From Chryseobacterium cheonjiense (GTDB lineage: Bacteria > Bacteroidota > Bacteroidia > Flavobacteriales > Weeksellaceae), in the NCBI RefSeq assembly GCF_012927265.1, contig NZ_JABBGF010000003.1, positions 124,001-188,000 on the forward strand: a stretch of 64,000 bases of DNA. Direction: 5' to 3'. The notes beneath the pieces are model-generated. The model saw only the letters and a program-made list of their open reading frames with translations, was not told the origin of the DNA and did no database searches. Positions 47,245 to 56,037 of the stretch are shown here, piece after piece. Position 1 is the stretch's first letter. The number at the start of each line of letters is the position of its first letter. The position numbers and the translations under genes were made by a program.

Positions 47245-48554
47245 TACGTCATCCCATTGAACGTTTTTGGTAAATATATGTATTTTTTGATTTCTAAATT
47301 ACTTTTTGATTCATTTCTAATTTTGTCTTTTTTAGACAGTGTTTTAAGATTATCTAATATTAAAAGTGCATTACTTGTAAGTTCATAGCTTCTTTTTTGA
47401 ACCAAACCTTTGTTTAAAGCTTCTAAATAAATTAATCTAAGTTCTTCTCTTGTTAACCCCAACATTTGACATATAAAAACATTTTCAAGCCCTAACGATT
47501 TTAAATATATTAACGCAACAACAGCATGATTTTGCTCATTTAATTTTTGATAATCAGCATCCCTTATATCTGGCTGTATAGCTATAATTGAGCTGCCATT
47601 AATTATATCAATACCTAATTTATCACATATGCTCAGATAATAAACAATTTCTTTTTTAAACTTTTTGGACTCTGACATTCTAATTTCAGATTTTCTAGGA
47701 AATAATGGCTTCCAATCCGAATCGCCCCAAATCAGAGGAATTGTATTATTTGGGGTTCCATGAAAGAAAGCAACAAGGGCTTCACTATTATCATAACCAA
47801 AAGGTAAATAAGATTTTGGAGGTCTAATAACCTCAATTTTATTACCGTAATATTTAGTAATTCTTTTAATATCGTATTTATTCTTAAATAAATGTAATGG
47901 TGAAAGTGGTGAGTGAAACAGTTTATGTCTTGTCTCGGAGTAAATTTGAATTTTGTTATCCTTCTTTAAGATTTCATTTTTTCCTTCATCCATTATGATA
48001 GATGAAAGAATAAAAATACTATTAAAGCCATTATCACTTATCCATTTTTGTAAATCGGAATTACTATATTCTTTGATAAACGTTTTACCACTTCCAATAA
48101 AATCATCTAGAAAAATTATATGTTGAAAATCATGAGGTCTTTTAATCATTTGAAAATCATGAGTAATTAAATTATACTCTTCATTTCTACTAATATACTT
48201 GTTTTTTATAGCTAATGCTTGTCTATTTTTATAAGCTATAGTGTTTCTTAGAGGATAAGTAACTAACGTACCACTCTTTCCAACTTTTCCATAAGGATAA
48301 ATAATAGCTCTTTCATTTTTAGGAATTTTTTTAAAAATTTCCTTTAATAAATAATCTATCCTTAACATGAATTCATTAAAAGGAATATATTCAAAAATTC
48401 TTAGTAAATCTAAAGCATGGGACACATCATTTTCTTCAAAGTTTTCTAACCATTGAACAATAACAGTAGGACGAACAGAAAATTTTAATTTCGGTAATAA
48501 CATTTCGACCTGTCTTATTGAATTTTCTTCATATTTGAAGTCATGTCGTCTCAT
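47244..48554 (-). CDS. Phosphoribosyltransferase-like protein with C-terminal winged helix
   Basis: A 436-residue protein immediately upstream of the retron ncRNA. The segment HIIFLDDFIGSGKTFIKEYS near residues 143-160 is a PRPP-binding loop of the PRTase fold. After it comes a winged-helix-like region (VVALIYLKSLGLENVFICQM to LTSNALLILDNLK, about 345-405). PRTase/wHTH proteins are the effector-type partners of type III (Ec73-like) retrons, from memory of that classification, which suggests it is the toxic effector held in check by the RT-msDNA complex. Begins 13 bp after the NdpA-like gene. Confidence 0.75.
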   Translation of the reverse strand: MRRHDFKYEENSIRQVEMLLPKLKFSVRPTVIVQWLENFEENDVSHALDLLRIFEYIPFNEFMLRIDYLLKEIFKKIPKNERAIIYPYGKVGKSGTLVTYPLRNTIAYKNRQALAIKNKYISRNEEYNLITHDFQMIKRPHDFQHIIFLDDFIGSGKTFIKEYSNSDLQKWISDNGFNSIFILSSIIMDEGKNEILKKDNKIQIYSETRHKLFHSPLSPLHLFKNKYDIKRITKYYGNKIEVIRPPKSYLPFGYDNSEALVAFFHGTPNNTIPLIWGDSDWKPLFPRKSEIRMSESKKFKKEIVYYLSICDKLGIDIINGSSIIAIQPDIRDADYQKLNEQNHAVVALIYLKSLGLENVFICQMLGLTREELRLIYLEALNKGLVQKRSYELTSNALLILDNLKTLSKKDKIRNESKSNLEIKKYIYLPKTFNGMT

Positions 48555-48567
48555 AGTTTTTTATTAG

Positions 48568-49596
48568 TTAGTTTTCTTGCTCATAAAATATTTTATAGTA
48601 TTTTCGTCCACTTTCGTCAATACCTTGTTCTATTAATTCACTATTTCCGTGAATGTATATGTCAAAATTTTTATCAAGCTTTAAGACGTTTTTGAAAACC
48701 CTTGCTTGTTTTTTTACTGCTTGTACAGAGATATCAAAATTATCTGAAAGCTCTACCTCATTTTCCTGTCTATAATTTTCATCAAACTTTCGAAATGATT
48801 CAATAACACTGCTGTCTGCAAAAACCTCTGATTCGAATTCTTGTTTGTCGAAAGTTTCGTGCTTTTTAAAATAGTCTACTGAACGGTTGAGAAAGTCTAT
48901 TTTCTCTGCCTTAGATATTTTAAAATCTTCAGGAATTTGTTTAGTAATAAAGTCCTTGGTTATAGAAAGAAAATCTTTTGTGAAATGATAATTATCACTT
49001 GCAGGTGTTATACTTAAAAAGTCGTCTTTCCAGTATTGTGTATCGTTTGATTTATTTGAATCTACTATACATACTTTATAGCCGTTTTCTTCCTCTAAAT
49101 TAAAGATTAAACATCCTTTGTCTAATTTATCAATATTGACACCACTTTCGTGTCCAATTTTTGAAGACGTTAGTTTTAAAAAAATGTCTTTTTTTTCAGA
49201 CTTGAACAAACCTATCGCATCTGTTTTTTGCCCCTCAAATAAACAGTCTTTAAAATAACAAATACAAAACTCTCCTCCATTTATTTTGGGATGCGAAGAC
49301 TTTTCATATAAATGCTTTGAAACATCTATTGATAATTCATAAAGATTTTCTGGCTTTGCAAAAATTCTTTTAGCAAAAGTGTAGGTGTCATTGAGGTTAA
49401 GGTCAGTTGGATAATGAAAATTATAAACCTCATTATTGCTGAATGGAGAAAGAAAATACCTTAACAAATATTTTTTTGTGTCTTCATTTTCTAAATTTAG
49501 GTTTTTATCAGATACTTCGATTCCTTCGTCCCTAAGCTTATTTCCAACTTTATGGATGTAGATAGATTCAAATGTTATTTGAGTAAAATCAATCAT
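48568..49596 (-). CDS. NdpA/NA37-like nucleoid-associated protein
   Basis: A 342-residue protein resembling the 37-kDa nucleoid-associated family (YejK/NdpA). Supporting segments: DAIGLFKSEKKDIFLKLTSS near 130-150, LDKGCLIFNLEEENGYKVCI near 165-185 and VDSNKSNDTQYWKDDFL near 190-205, in the order of the family. Its ATG overlaps the stop codon of the upstream 895-aa gene by 4 bp. Homologues bind DNA; here the coupling to a nuclease-like protein suggests a joint role. Confidence 0.65.
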   Translation of the reverse strand: MIDFTQITFESIYIHKVGNKLRDEGIEVSDKNLNLENEDTKKYLLRYFLSPFSNNEVYNFHYPTDLNLNDTYTFAKRIFAKPENLYELSIDVSKHLYEKSSHPKINGGEFCICYFKDCLFEGQKTDAIGLFKSEKKDIFLKLTSSKIGHESGVNIDKLDKGCLIFNLEEENGYKVCIVDSNKSNDTQYWKDDFLSITPASDNYHFTKDFLSITKDFITKQIPEDFKISKAEKIDFLNRSVDYFKKHETFDKQEFESEVFADSSVIESFRKFDENYRQENEVELSDNFDISVQAVKKQARVFKNVLKLDKNFDIYIHGNSELIEQGIDESGRKYYKIFYEQEN

Positions 49597-52280
49597 TTTA
49601 TTATATTGAATAGTTTTAATTTTTCAAGTTTAAGATTTTCAATTTCCTTTCCTAATTCCTTTTCAAGATTTTCAATACTTGATAAAGATTTCACTGAATT
49701 TGTTTTCATTAAATAAGGAGCAGATTTGAATACTCCGTCAAATTCGGGTTTGTTTTTAAGAGCATTTGAAAAGTTATATGTAACCTTATACATTCCATTT
49801 TTTATATTTAAAAAGTTAAATTTGTATAGCACTCTCATTTCTTCTAGAAAAATTGATTCTTTTGCATTTAACTCACTCAACTCTGTTAGTGTTTGTAACC
49901 CTTTTCCTTCAAAATTTATAATTAAGTCCTTGTCGACTTTATCACGATAGAATTCTGGAATTTCTGTGTTTTCATCGAACTTAAATCTGATATTTTGAAT
50001 ATCCGCCTCGTGGAACATTGCAGAAGAAGCAATATTACTAAAGCTAAGCAAGAAATTTACCCTTTCAGTATTTGAGCTAAAATTCTTGAACATTGCTTTT
50101 ATTTTTTCCTCTTCAATAAAATCTATACGTTTAAACTCTTCTTCAACAAGCTTTACTAAGCGGTTAACTATATATTTGTCTGCTTTATTAATCGTGTTTT
50201 CGGTTACTACTACTAACTGATTATCTTTTTTCTTAACTACAACCTCTGCTTTTCCTGGTTTTGTATTAACCAATAAGCTACTTGTAGGATCTTTTGTTTC
50301 TGTAATCAACGTTAATTTGAATTCATCTTTTGCAGGACTGGCTTCAAATTTTAAACTATCTGAATTGATAATTTTGACATTTAGACCATCTGTCAAATTA
50401 TCTGTGTTTATTTTTACTTTCTTAAATACAGATTCTAATGTTTCATCTTGTTTAATATTAAAAAATGCATCAGAACTGTTTACAGTTTTCCCTTTTACAT
50501 CAATATAGGATTTAAAATCTTCAAGCTCTTTAGGGCTAAAAAGTAATGAAGTCATTAAATCAATTAATTTTTTTATGTCTGCGTTTCTTGTGTAAATTCC
50601 CTTTTTGCCAAGAAAGAATTTAATATCATTCGCTGTTATTGCATCCGTTTTAAGAAAAGGTTTTATAATATCTCCATACGGAAGTATATTGACAAAAGCT
50701 TCGTTTAAATGTTTTGAATTTACTAAAGATGGCTGATTATCTTCCTCGTATGTTTCATTCTTACTTGTAATTACCTTTGTATTTGACAATGAATCCAATG
50801 CTTCTGTATCAATGCTATTGTATTTTAGCACTTTAATCTTTTCATCTAATAATTCTTCGTTAAAAGAACGGATAACTTCAAGGGCATCATTTTTATTATC
50901 TGCTTCATTATAATCAGGAAAATAAAGAATATATTCATTTCCATAACCACTTGTAAGGCTAATTGTTAACCAAATGAGCTTTTTTAAAGCTTCCTGTGAA
51001 AATGGGTCAGAACAAAAAAGGAGAAAACTAATTTTAGATTTACTTTCTTTTGTAATAGGCAGCACAGAAGAATTAATGTATTGGGGAGGCAGCTTTAATC
51101 CTCTTGCTCCAATGCGATTTGGGCTTTGAGTAGCTTCTGTTATTGGATATGCAAATTTTACAGGTACGTCTGGTCTATAATTTTTTGCAGTTGTAATACT
51201 GCTAATCAAAAAGTTAGCTTTATTATTATCTATTAGAAAATAATTCATATTTTCATTGAGTAAATTTCGTTTATAGTTTTCTTTGGTGTAATGAATAAAA
51301 TCCGTTGAAACCTCACTGTTATCCGTTGAAAGCCAAAATAAAAGACTGTAAATATCCGTAGAATCAAATTTTTTTAGTGGAATTTTATTCTTTTTTTCCA
51401 AATCCAAATATACAATATCAGTATCGTTTAAATATTTTGATATCTCTATCTTGGAAGTGTCAGGGTATTTAAGTGAATGGAGAGAGGAGACCATTATCAA
51501 ATCTCCCGAATTTTCTTTTAACTTACTTTCAAAATCTCCAAGAAAATTGACCGAATGCACTTCATTTTCTTCTGTTTTTTCATTAAAACATTCTACAGTA
51601 TAGTTTTCGCCAAACTGATGCCAACCAATAAGCTCTAATATTTTCTTAACTATCCTATGATTGATAGGAGTATTTAGATTTTCCGTTGGTGGAGCTAAGG
51701 AAGCATAAGGATTGTTGTCAAGTTGCTTTTCAACTGCACTAATCCATTCTAAAAGTTTTGTGTCAAAATCAGCCCTTGATACTTCTTTTCCAATAATAGA
51801 ACTTGTTCCAAATTCCAATGTTAATGCTTTTACTATAAGCTCTCTAACCTGCGATGAAATCTTAGGCTTGTTCTTGTTTTCATAGTATTTATCAATTTTT
51901 GTCGATGCTTGGTCAATTAAAACTTGAACATTTAAAGGTTTAATTTCTCCAACTTTTACATTACCAATATCTTTTGCTTTTGAGAGTTTTTCGTCAACAT
52001 TTCCAATTACAATTAATTCATATTCCGATGCGTTTGGAGAATGAGTTTCAAGCTCTTCACACCATTTTTTAGCAGCAGAGTGTCGAATTATGTTTTCGGA
52101 AGATTTTATTTGACAAAGTTTTGCAACATCATTAGCATATTTCCATCTAATGTCTACTTTTTCCGATTCGTCTAATGGCTCAAGTGTTACTGAAGTCCAT
52201 AAATTATCAGCTTCGAGTGAATCTAATACACAAATAAACGTTTGTATTAAATATCCTCTTATTCCTGCATTACCTCCCAT
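49593..52280 (-). CDS. Large protein with PD-(D/E)xK-type N-terminal nuclease-like domain
   Basis: An 895-residue cytoplasmic protein. The first 90 residues follow the pattern of Cap4/DUF4297-type dsDNA nucleases: GGNAGIRGYLIQTFICVLDS, then E34, D43 and Q57-x-K59 (KLCQIKSS), i.e. an E...D...QxK active site. The remaining ~800 residues are not recognised; no Walker motif is evident, a hydrophobic beta-alpha stretch near 415-460 may be a fold core, and the last 30 residues are a Lys/Glu coiled coil. First gene of the long co-directional array that leads into the retron. Nuclease function is inferred from motif spacing only. Confidence 0.6.
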   Translation of the reverse strand: MGGNAGIRGYLIQTFICVLDSLEADNLWTSVTLEPLDESEKVDIRWKYANDVAKLCQIKSSENIIRHSAAKKWCEELETHSPNASEYELIVIGNVDEKLSKAKDIGNVKVGEIKPLNVQVLIDQASTKIDKYYENKNKPKISSQVRELIVKALTLEFGTSSIIGKEVSRADFDTKLLEWISAVEKQLDNNPYASLAPPTENLNTPINHRIVKKILELIGWHQFGENYTVECFNEKTEENEVHSVNFLGDFESKLKENSGDLIMVSSLHSLKYPDTSKIEISKYLNDTDIVYLDLEKKNKIPLKKFDSTDIYSLLFWLSTDNSEVSTDFIHYTKENYKRNLLNENMNYFLIDNNKANFLISSITTAKNYRPDVPVKFAYPITEATQSPNRIGARGLKLPPQYINSSVLPITKESKSKISFLLFCSDPFSQEALKKLIWLTISLTSGYGNEYILYFPDYNEADNKNDALEVIRSFNEELLDEKIKVLKYNSIDTEALDSLSNTKVITSKNETYEEDNQPSLVNSKHLNEAFVNILPYGDIIKPFLKTDAITANDIKFFLGKKGIYTRNADIKKLIDLMTSLLFSPKELEDFKSYIDVKGKTVNSSDAFFNIKQDETLESVFKKVKINTDNLTDGLNVKIINSDSLKFEASPAKDEFKLTLITETKDPTSSLLVNTKPGKAEVVVKKKDNQLVVVTENTINKADKYIVNRLVKLVEEEFKRIDFIEEEKIKAMFKNFSSNTERVNFLLSFSNIASSAMFHEADIQNIRFKFDENTEIPEFYRDKVDKDLIINFEGKGLQTLTELSELNAKESIFLEEMRVLYKFNFLNIKNGMYKVTYNFSNALKNKPEFDGVFKSAPYLMKTNSVKSLSSIENLEKELGKEIENLKLEKLKLFNIIK

Positions 52281-52636
52281 ATATTTTAAGATTTTTTACC
52301 TTATATATTAACTTTTGTCAACATTATAAACTATATTAATTTTACTTTTCTATTTCATTAAAAGATTTTGAGATACCTTTGTTGCTAATTGTATAGAGTA
52401 TACTTTAAGACAATTACATTTCGGTATAGCACTTTCATAAAAAGGTAAGATTTTTGAGATAATTTCAATACTGATTTAGTATTTCTAAAGATATAGATGG
52501 ATTCCTCAATAATTTTTTCCATAATATTTGCGAATATTTTATACAATAATTTATTTTGCAACAATATATGCAAAAAGTACATTTCATGGTATAGGTATTT
52601 TCCCTGAATTTATAATTCCCATGAATAAAATAATAA
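52281..52636. other. AT-rich spacer upstream of the 895-aa gene
   Basis: Presumed promoter region of the minus-strand array. I see no clear TAnnTTTG box and no convincing gene; a 65-codon open frame at 52385-52582 lacks any protein-like features. Confidence 0.4.
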
Positions 52637-52654
52637 AGCGACAAAATTGTCGCT
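52637..52654 (-). terminator. Terminator of the DUF4468 gene
   Basis: AGCGACAAAATTGTCGCT hairpin, T-rich on the minus strand, 10 bp beyond the stop codon. Confidence 0.75.
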
Positions 52655-52663
52655 CTTTATATC

Positions 52664-53266
52664 TTACCAATTATCTTTTTTAGCTGCATTATTCTGATTA
52701 TAGATGTAGTCATAAAGACTTTTGCTGAGGTTGTTAAAATAACCAGAAACGCTGTTAATTGCATCCTGATACATTTTTCTTACTTCACCATCCTTTTTAA
52801 AGTGTGTCCAACTATTTATAAAATTCAGTTCACCCCAATGCGGTATACCTCTTAAATCTTTACCATTATTTTCAAGCCCAAGTACAGCAAATTTATATTT
52901 TCCATCTTTGAAAGAAATTTCGATGTCATACTTGATATTACTGCAAACCTTTACAATATTATTTGAACAGTAAATCTCTTCCGAACTTATACCTTGAAAG
53001 CGGATATAATCATTTTCAACTTGTGCTTTTATAACCTCGCTGGGTTTATTATAATTTTTATTAATCCATTCTATTGTTTTCTTATAAAGTTCTTCTTTGC
53101 TTTTTCCTTCGCATATAACTACAATAAAGTTGGTTAATCCTTGTGTCTTAGTTATAGTAAATTCCTTTGGTGGGGCTGTTTGCGTTGAGGTTGCTTCCTG
53201 TGAAAATAGGCTGTTGGAAAAAGCCAAAAATAGTAAACCTATAAAAGTGTAATTTTTTCTATTCAT
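52664..53266 (-). CDS. Exported DUF4468-like protein
   Basis: A 200-residue protein with a signal peptide (NYTFIGLLFLAFSNSLFSQ). The segment SKEELYKKTIEWINKNYNKP then a stretch with VIKAQVENDYIRFQG resembles the DUF4468 (TBP-like fold) family of Bacteroidota. It sits alone on the element between two non-coding stretches, with its own terminator. Function unknown. Confidence 0.65.
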   Translation of the reverse strand: MNRKNYTFIGLLFLAFSNSLFSQEATSTQTAPPKEFTITKTQGLTNFIVVICEGKSKEELYKKTIEWINKNYNKPSEVIKAQVENDYIRFQGISSEEIYCSNNIVKVCSNIKYDIEISFKDGKYKFAVLGLENNGKDLRGIPHWGELNFINSWTHFKKDGEVRKMYQDAINSVSGYFNNLSKSLYDYIYNQNNAAKKDNW

Positions 53267-54310
53267 AATTTGTTGTAATAAGTATTTTAGTATAATTAAA
53301 TATTATTGCCTTTAATTTTAAAGTGATTTTAGGGCTTATACAAGTGCAATTAAGCATTTATTCTTAATTATTCCTTACGGGATTCCATATGATAGGGCAA
53401 GAAAGCTAAGTAAAACACTTTTTATCATCTTGAATTTTTTATTCTACCAGCTCCGATAATAGTAATTATTAATAAAGAAAGCGCGGAACTGAAGCCAATC
53501 GGTCAAGAGGTACCGCGAAGAACCTAACATCCAGAATGACTCAGCCCGCGCCAATATAGGACACGGGCATAAGCCTATTATTCTTTGGATGTTTTTAGAA
53601 AATTCGCGGTTTTCTTGAACCAATTATAATAGCTTACGCCTTTATTTCGTTAAAATTTGAATGTCAAAAATAGTGTTTTTTTCTTTCCTACAAAATGGGA
53701 TTAAAAACGAAAAATTGGAAAGGTTTTGTTTTGGCGTTGCTACTATAGTCTTTTTTTGTAAGGCGATTGAATGTGCTCAATTGGCTAAAATACCCATGAA
53801 TAGAGGCGATTCATTGCTTTTTCATCGCCCGAAATAGATTTACTAAAAATTAGGCGTTTTTTTATCACTTGGTGATTGAGAAAGAACTGCATTTTTTTGC
53901 TTTTCGCTTGCGGTTTATTTTATATGTTCAAACAGCCAGAAACAGAATATTTAAAGCAGTAATTAGTCTCATCATTTTGAAAAGTAACTAATAATGAAAA
54001 GCACACTTCATAAAATGCTTGTAAAATAATTTCTCATGTGAAAGCATAGCTTTTATTTAATGAGAAAAAGAAAAACAGTCAAAAAAAATACTTTTTATCA
54101 ATTGTAAAGCTTCTTTATCGCAAACCATAGCAAAGCGAGATAAAGAACTGAAAGGGCTATGAATAAAGCTTTTTTGTTTTCTGCAAGGATGCGTTACACC
54201 CTTTCATTTTTTGCCTTCCTTGGAGATACCATAGTGTGACCCATTTTTCTGTTTCTTTTTACAAGCAAAAGACTATGAATAAAAGAAAATGGGTTATGTC
54301 ATAGAATTAT
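53267..54310. other. 1-kb non-coding region: structured RNA-like block and hairpin cluster
   Basis: No protein gene is supported here. 53481-53640 is GC-richer than its surroundings and contains nested complementary segments (separate entry). 53700-54300 contains several hairpins: GGCGAT/ATCGCC at 53805-53829, ATCAC/GTGAT at 53864-53876, TTCTTTATC/GATAAAGAA at 54111-54147. The last 70 bases hold a long stem (GACCCATTTTTCT with AGAAAATGGGTT) that may terminate the Rep-like gene. The cluster downstream of a Rep-like gene is a candidate replication or transfer origin. Confidence 0.5.
53501..53621. ncRNA. Candidate structured RNA of the element
   Basis: Three long-range helices nest inside one another: GGTCAAGA (53501-53508) with TCTTGaACC (53613-53621, one bulge); ACCGCGAA (53512-53519) with TTCGCGGT (53603-53610); AACATCCA (53526-53533) with TGGATGTT (53586-53593). 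Inside, GCCCG (53544-53548) pairs with CGGGC (53564-53568), and AATATAGG (53553-53560) in its loop can pair with CCTATTATT (53574-53582), giving a possible H-type pseudoknot. All pairs are Watson-Crick, so the strand cannot be told. I do not recognise the class. Confidence 0.5.
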
Positions 54311-55477
54311 TCAATTTATCCGCTTTTTCTTTTTTTGTTGCTGATAATATTTATGCCTGCAAGCATCTGAACAAAAAATAGCCGTAACCCTTTTATTTTT
54401 TAATGATTTGCGACACTCCCTCCGCCTACATCTCCTGATCCTCTTTATAGATATTACTGCTTCTTTTTCCTGTGACCAATTATACTCATCGTTTAACCCT
54501 TTATTTAAATGGTTAAAACATACCTCATTTTCAATTTTTTGCAGTTGTGAATTTTCATTTACTTTTATAATATTTTTAAAGTCTGAAAAAAGGGTTAATT
54601 CTTCTCCTTTTTTAGAATTTACCGTTATTAGTTTTTGACATTTTTCGAATAATAATTGTGTAATGATTTCTTTTGTATTGGCAGCTTTACAATACTTTTG
54701 TTTGATTTTTTGAATGAATTCTTTAGCTTTGCTTTGCTGCTTGGGGCTTAAACTTAACCAGTATGAAGCATCCAAAAGACGAAAAAATTTTCTTATTTCG
54801 TAATTTTTCATAAGCCTGTAGTCAAAATTATTTTCATCAATAAAAACAACCTCATTCCAAGCCTGTATCAGTTTTTTCAAAAGTAATTCCCACGCAAGAG
54901 GAGGTGCCAAATCCGAGAGGTTTTTAATTTTAGTATCTTTTATCCAAACCATTTTTTTTACAGCTATTTCAAGTCTTAATAATTGTGAATCAAGGTCTTT
55001 AAAGTACATCTTAAAATGATATTGCTGGAATTCGAAAACAACACCTATTCGTTTGCCATTATCAAGGTAATTTTTAAATCCCGTTCCTTTATAGCTTTTG
55101 ACAGCAGAAATAAATTCCTGCACTTTCAATGGGCAAATAATATCAACCTTAATTTCAATTGTTTTAACAGAATTTTGCTCTGGTTTTATTTTTAATTCAG
55201 CTTCGAGTTTCAGAAGAGTAGCTAAAAACATTTCACGGGTATAGTCATAGGAATTGGTGTGACCATCACTAAAAAACATAGGTAAAGAGCCTCTTAAATT
55301 GCAGTAAATGGATTTCTCTCCCTTTACTACAGATAAAAATAAACCTTTATATTTTGCTTTGCTTTTATTCTCATATATCTCACCTGTAGACACATCAAAT
55401 TCACCTGTAAATCCTAAATTACGGTTCGATAGCCACTTAGAGGGCTGTATACCACATAATAAACCGAAACCGTCCAT
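54311..55477 (-). CDS. Rep-like protein with C-terminal Cys-rich (zinc-ribbon-like) tail
   Basis: A 388-residue basic protein reminiscent of plasmid/phage replication initiators found on Bacteroidota mobile elements, though I cannot place it in a defined family. N-terminal two-thirds mixed alpha/beta (FKMYFKDLDSQLLRLEIAVKK, near 150-175, looks like a conserved core strand-helix). The tail CRRRECRKSLKNKRVTAIFC then SDACRHKY has four Cys spaced like a zinc ribbon. Located between the excisionase-like gene and a hairpin-rich non-coding stretch, which supports an origin-acting role. Confidence 0.45.
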   Translation of the reverse strand: MDGFGLLCGIQPSKWLSNRNLGFTGEFDVSTGEIYENKSKAKYKGLFLSVVKGEKSIYCNLRGSLPMFFSDGHTNSYDYTREMFLATLLKLEAELKIKPEQNSVKTIEIKVDIICPLKVQEFISAVKSYKGTGFKNYLDNGKRIGVVFEFQQYHFKMYFKDLDSQLLRLEIAVKKMVWIKDTKIKNLSDLAPPLAWELLLKKLIQAWNEVVFIDENNFDYRLMKNYEIRKFFRLLDASYWLSLSPKQQSKAKEFIQKIKQKYCKAANTKEIITQLLFEKCQKLITVNSKKGEELTLFSDFKNIIKVNENSQLQKIENEVCFNHLNKGLNDEYNWSQEKEAVISIKRIRRCRRRECRKSLKNKRVTAIFCSDACRHKYYQQQKKKKRIN

Positions 55478-55608
55478 TATTTACCTGATTACTTTATCGT
55501 AGTTATGAATGCTATGAAAGAAAATATTTGAAAAAGGACTGCCTATGCAATCCCTTTCTTTTAAGTAGCCCGATAAGATTAAAAAGAGGGCTTGCAATGC
55601 ATTTTGAG

Positions 55609-55645
55609 CCATGATTGATTTCCCATGACGGAAAATCAATCATGG
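55609..55645. repeat. 13-bp perfect inverted repeat downstream of the excisionase-like gene
   Basis: CCATGATTGATTT (55609-55621) and AAATCAATCATGG (55633-55645) around an 11-nt loop. No T run follows on either strand, so it may be a binding site or an RNA hairpin rather than an intrinsic terminator. Confidence 0.65.
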
Positions 55646-55653
55646 TTAATTAA

Positions 55654-55944
55654 TCAAAGAAGTTTATTTTTGTTAATATACTCGTCAATTTCGGAGCGTT
55701 TGAAATAGACTCTATTTCCAACTCCATATGCAGTAAGAGTTCCATCTTTACGCCACCTATGTAAAGTGCTAAGGTCAATTTGTAAAAGTTCGCAGACTTC
55801 GGAACGAGTAAGATATTCTGTGGGCTCTTTAGGTTGGAAATCTTTTGAAAGTTGCTCTCGTAACTCTGGAATAAGAGCGTTTTTAATTTCTGTAATTAAA
55901 TCTTTAGGTGTTGTACCAATAAACTGTATAGTATTCATATGCAA
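55654..55944 (-). CDS. Excisionase-like helix-turn-helix protein
   Basis: A 96-residue protein with a MerR-type HTH_17 domain: YLTRSEVCELLQIDLSTLHR then a short RWRKDGTLTAYG wing and YFKRSEIDEYI. This family is the usual Xis/recombination directionality partner on Bacteroidota integrative elements. The start may be the ATG two codons further in (55938). Placed near the integrase, consistent with an excisionase. Confidence 0.75.
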   Translation of the reverse strand: MHMNTIQFIGTTPKDLITEIKNALIPELREQLSKDFQPKEPTEYLTRSEVCELLQIDLSTLHRWRKDGTLTAYGVGNRVYFKRSEIDEYINKNKLL

Positions 55945-56037
55945 TGTATTTATAATTTTACACTGCGAAGGTATTGAGTTGAAAAAGGTTTATATTCCCG
56001 CTTTATTCCTTTTTTATTCCAATGCAATAGAATGAAA

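Noticed and set aside
52385..52582. 65-codon minus-strand frame in the spacer upstream of the 895-aa gene
   Set aside because: No start context, no recognisable features and low-complexity composition.
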